Position numbers and translations under genes: made by a program. DNA of 64,000 nt from Marchantia polymorpha subsp. ruderalis (Eukaryota; Streptophyta; Marchantiopsida; Marchantiales; Marchantiaceae), in NCBI GenBank assembly GCA_037833965.1, contig AP031352.1:12194501-12258500 (forward strand), written 5' to 3'. Positions 62,301 to 64,000 of the stretch are shown piece after piece; the first letter of the stretch is position 1; each line of letters begins with the position of its first letter. The notes under the pieces are model-generated. The model did no database searches. It saw only the letters and a program-made list of their open reading frames with translations, and was not told the DNA's origin.

Positions 62301-62939
62301 CTGCAGTGTAACCAAATCGCTCATACACTTGGGGGTGCACGATTGGCTCGAGTCCCCTGCACCCAAAGTTGGCAACAAACCAAAGGAGCGAGTCCATGAT
62401 TGCAGTCAGAAATCCAACGGAGGACAAAACACATACACTCCATACTCAACAGTCAGAAACAAACTGACCCTTCTTCAGCTGACTTGGCACTCCAGACAGG
62501 TAGGCTCAGCTTTATTACTGGCCACGAACAGTTTAGAGCAGCGATACATGAGAATTAGATCATAAGTAACATTTGTCTTGTGAACTGAAGCAGCCATTCT
62601 TAACTCAGCTCAAAGAAGCATGCAGTGTACATTAAAGGCAAGAATAAGGGGAGAACCTCACCAGGAACGAAGAATAGTCACAGCTCGTTCTAGTATTTCA
62701 AAATCAACATCGGAAGCCGGAGCCACGATGCTCACAGCGTCCCCAGCTTTCACGGGAGGAGGCAGCACCACAGCCATGGGAAAGCTCAACGACCGACGAA
62801 CCTTTCCCCCAAATTCTTGTGTCTTGACTAAACTGTACGCCGAACGGCCCGTCCGCCGACTCAATGACAAACCTCCATCTCGATCAGACGAAAAGTGTAC
62901 TGTACTCTTCGATCTGGCAGGAACGAACCCCTTCGGCAA
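59368..62939 (-). CDS. LD-carboxypeptidase-like protein (peptidase family S66), 6 exons
   Basis: Six minus-strand exons, 62939-62662, 62356-62111, 60957-60807, 60265-60118, 59886-59749 and 59558-59368, join in frame (383 aa; the exon 4 acceptor could be 60250, giving 378). Phases 2, 2, 0, 1 and 1 all agree. The core starts PPVKAGDAVSIVAPAS and runs through GSDEERAQGIVDAFDD, CANGGYGCTRLTAFL (GGYGCTR at 138-144) and FFGFSDITAIH. It goes on with FHAPMPASLAF, GRLIGGNLTLMSSIVGT, LLLEDVDEPLYKLDRML and LPILIDIPVGHIDNN. S66 enzymes cut the L,D bond of muropeptides or related amides with a Ser-Glu-His triad. Here the Glu region (LLLED) and the His (VGH, His357) are kept, but the nucleophile motif has Cys-Thr and no Ser. 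The first 50-odd residues are Ser- and Arg-rich and could target a plastid. Head-to-head with SCO1. Confidence 0.92.
60958..62110 (-). other. Intron 2 of the S66 gene
   Basis: 1.15-kb phase 2 intron. It contains a palindrome centred at 61618/61619 (61606-61631, one mismatched pair) and an imperfect hairpin at 61669-61707. No inserted gene recognised. Confidence 0.8.
61606..61631. repeat. 26-bp palindrome in intron 2 of the S66 gene
   Basis: Central 16 bp (61611-61626) are a perfect palindrome around ATCGAT; after one mismatched pair four more bases pair on each side. Confidence 0.9.
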
Positions 62940-63465
62940 TCCTGGGGGTCCTTCAGATCCAGATTCTCCACCACGTTAATTTCCAACGAGAGCAAGCTCA
63001 GGGGAAACGTCGGCCAATCGCCAAGTGGCGGAAAGAGCATCTCCACAACCGTGACCTGCGACGCCGAGGCTCATGCCGGCCCTGAAAAGTACGTCTGACG
63101 TAAGGCCCACGACGGTCGCGCCGATCGTTAAAATCAGAAGTCGCGCCCTTCTGAGTCCAGGGACCGCGACCTGACACTGGGTCTTCGCATGGACTCGTTG
63201 CTAGAGACATCTTCAGTTTTAGCTGTATCTGAGCATGATGGGGAATCTCGAGTGACTCGACAGAGGGTCCGGTGTTGGCTGCTAAAAGTTGGTCTAAGTA
63301 TAGCGTCACTCTGCCTCCCAGGATCCAACCCTAATGTCTCGATGTTCCATTCTTCGACGGGCGGACAGAAATTGAGGGATTTTCGGACCTTCTTATTCTT
63401 GAGCTTGGACCGACCTGGGCTGTTGAATTACTCGTATCGGATTTAAATGTGCGACGATCGGCGCT
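62940..63465. promoter_or_regulatory. Bidirectional intergenic region, S66 (-) and SCO1 (+)
   Basis: 526 bp separate the two start codons, which point away from each other. Both 5' UTRs and both promoters must fit here, so a shared promoter is likely. No clear TATA box is seen. Confidence 0.6.
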
Positions 63466-64000
63466 ATGGCCACCATCTTGAGGCAGCTGCGAACTAAAGG
63501 TTTAAAGACTTTGCTCAATCGGACGAAGTTTTATGGTGTAGCACCGAGGAATTTCGCTGCAGAGTCGAGATGGCTAAGCTCTGCGTCCAAGCCTTCTTCA
63601 GCTCCAGGTGGAGCTGGAGCTACCACTGGGAGGAAATTGTTAACGGATACTGCTGGACCGCCTCCTGGTGGTAGAGCTGTCAGGGGTGGCGTAAGTATAA
63701 TCGTGGTGATCGTGCACTTTTTTACATCTGATCGTTCAAGCATTCTTGTCTGAGATAATTGTCATGTAATAGTATCTAGGAGGTAGAAATGAGTGTGAAA
63801 GGAGAGATACTCTCTTCTGGTTTTTTTTTTAATGAAGTTTTTGTTTCCGTTTTGGTCTCCTCTGGATGCAGCCGGTATCATGGGCAAGCTTGGGATTGCT
63901 GGTTGTCACAGGAGTAGGATTGATCACCTACTATGACCGCGAAAAAAAACGACGTATTGAAGGTAGTTTGCCAGACGCATACGGGGTGAGTAGGTCCAGC
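63466..64000 (+). CDS. SCO1: SCO1-type mitochondrial copper chaperone, partial (exons 1-2)
   Basis: Exon 1 is 63466-63690 (75 codons, donor GTAAGT). Exon 2 starts at 63872 and probably ends at 63985 before GTGAGT; an earlier donor at 63963 is possible. The gene continues past the window. The N-terminus MATILRQLRTKGLKTLLNRT with downstream RNFAAESRWLSSASKPSS is a typical mitochondrial presequence. Exon 2 encodes PVSWASLGLLVVTGVGLITY then YDREKKRRIEG, the single membrane span and basic flank of plant SCO1/HCC1. SCO1 proteins sit in the inner membrane and deliver copper to the CuA site of cytochrome c oxidase. The thioredoxin-like domain with CxxxC lies outside the window, so copper binding cannot be checked. 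Identification rests on the presequence, the span and the sequence around it. Confidence 0.87.

Noticed and set aside
1-64000. CRISPR arrays, bacterial operons, riboswitches
   Set aside because: No regularly spaced repeats with unique spacers and no prokaryotic gene organisation; the window is a spliced plant genome.

Overview
The window looks like nuclear DNA of a land plant or close streptophyte, most likely a bryophyte (a liverwort-type genome fits best; this is inference). The reasons are plant-only or plant-typical gene families: a GAMYB-like R2R3-MYB, an ARM-TPR protein, a SCO1/HCC1 copper chaperone, a plastid-type Asp/Glu racemase-like protein, and a pair of plant-specific proteins of unknown function. 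Introns are GT-AG with plant-like sites, intergenic DNA is rich in microsatellites, and an LD-carboxypeptidase-like (S66) gene is present, which seed plants are not known for. Eight genes could be assembled exon by exon, with reading phases that agree across every junction; a ninth (SCO1) runs off the right end.

Layout. 1-3.1 kb: no gene recognised, one 76-bp tandem duplication. 3.1-6.7 kb (-): ARM-TPR gene, two exons. 6.7-21.4 kb: about 14.7 kb without a recognisable gene, GC-rich at first, with many simple repeats, C-runs that could form G-quadruplexes and a local tandem repeat. 21.4-23.3 kb (-): five-exon gene of a gamma-glutamylcyclotransferase-like family. 25.9-27.8 kb and 30.1-31.9 kb (-): two tandem paralogues whose exons 2-6 have identical lengths. 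35.2-36.7 kb (+): unrecognised gene with a possible 9-nt first coding exon. 38.9-40.3 kb (-): Asp/Glu racemase-like gene. 41.46-50 kb: a sharply bounded AT-rich island containing two diverged copies of a 2-2.5 kb repeat and several short segments of ordinary composition. 50.3-52.1 kb (-): R2R3-MYB. 52.1-59.4 kb: no recognised gene, one perfect 18-bp-arm hairpin and a 59-bp (AT)n tract. 59.4-62.9 kb (-): six-exon S66 peptidase-like gene. 63.5-64 kb (+): first two exons of SCO1, head-to-head with the S66 gene over 526 bp.

The genes do not form an obvious pathway. Two proteins look plastid-directed (racemase-like and possibly S66), one is mitochondrial (SCO1), and one is a nuclear transcription factor (MYB). 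The most interesting signals are the S66 gene, whose nucleophile motif reads GGYGCTR with no serine; the AT island with its internal repeat; the tandem pair, in which only one copy has a GC-AG intron; and several long foldbacks in intergenic DNA.
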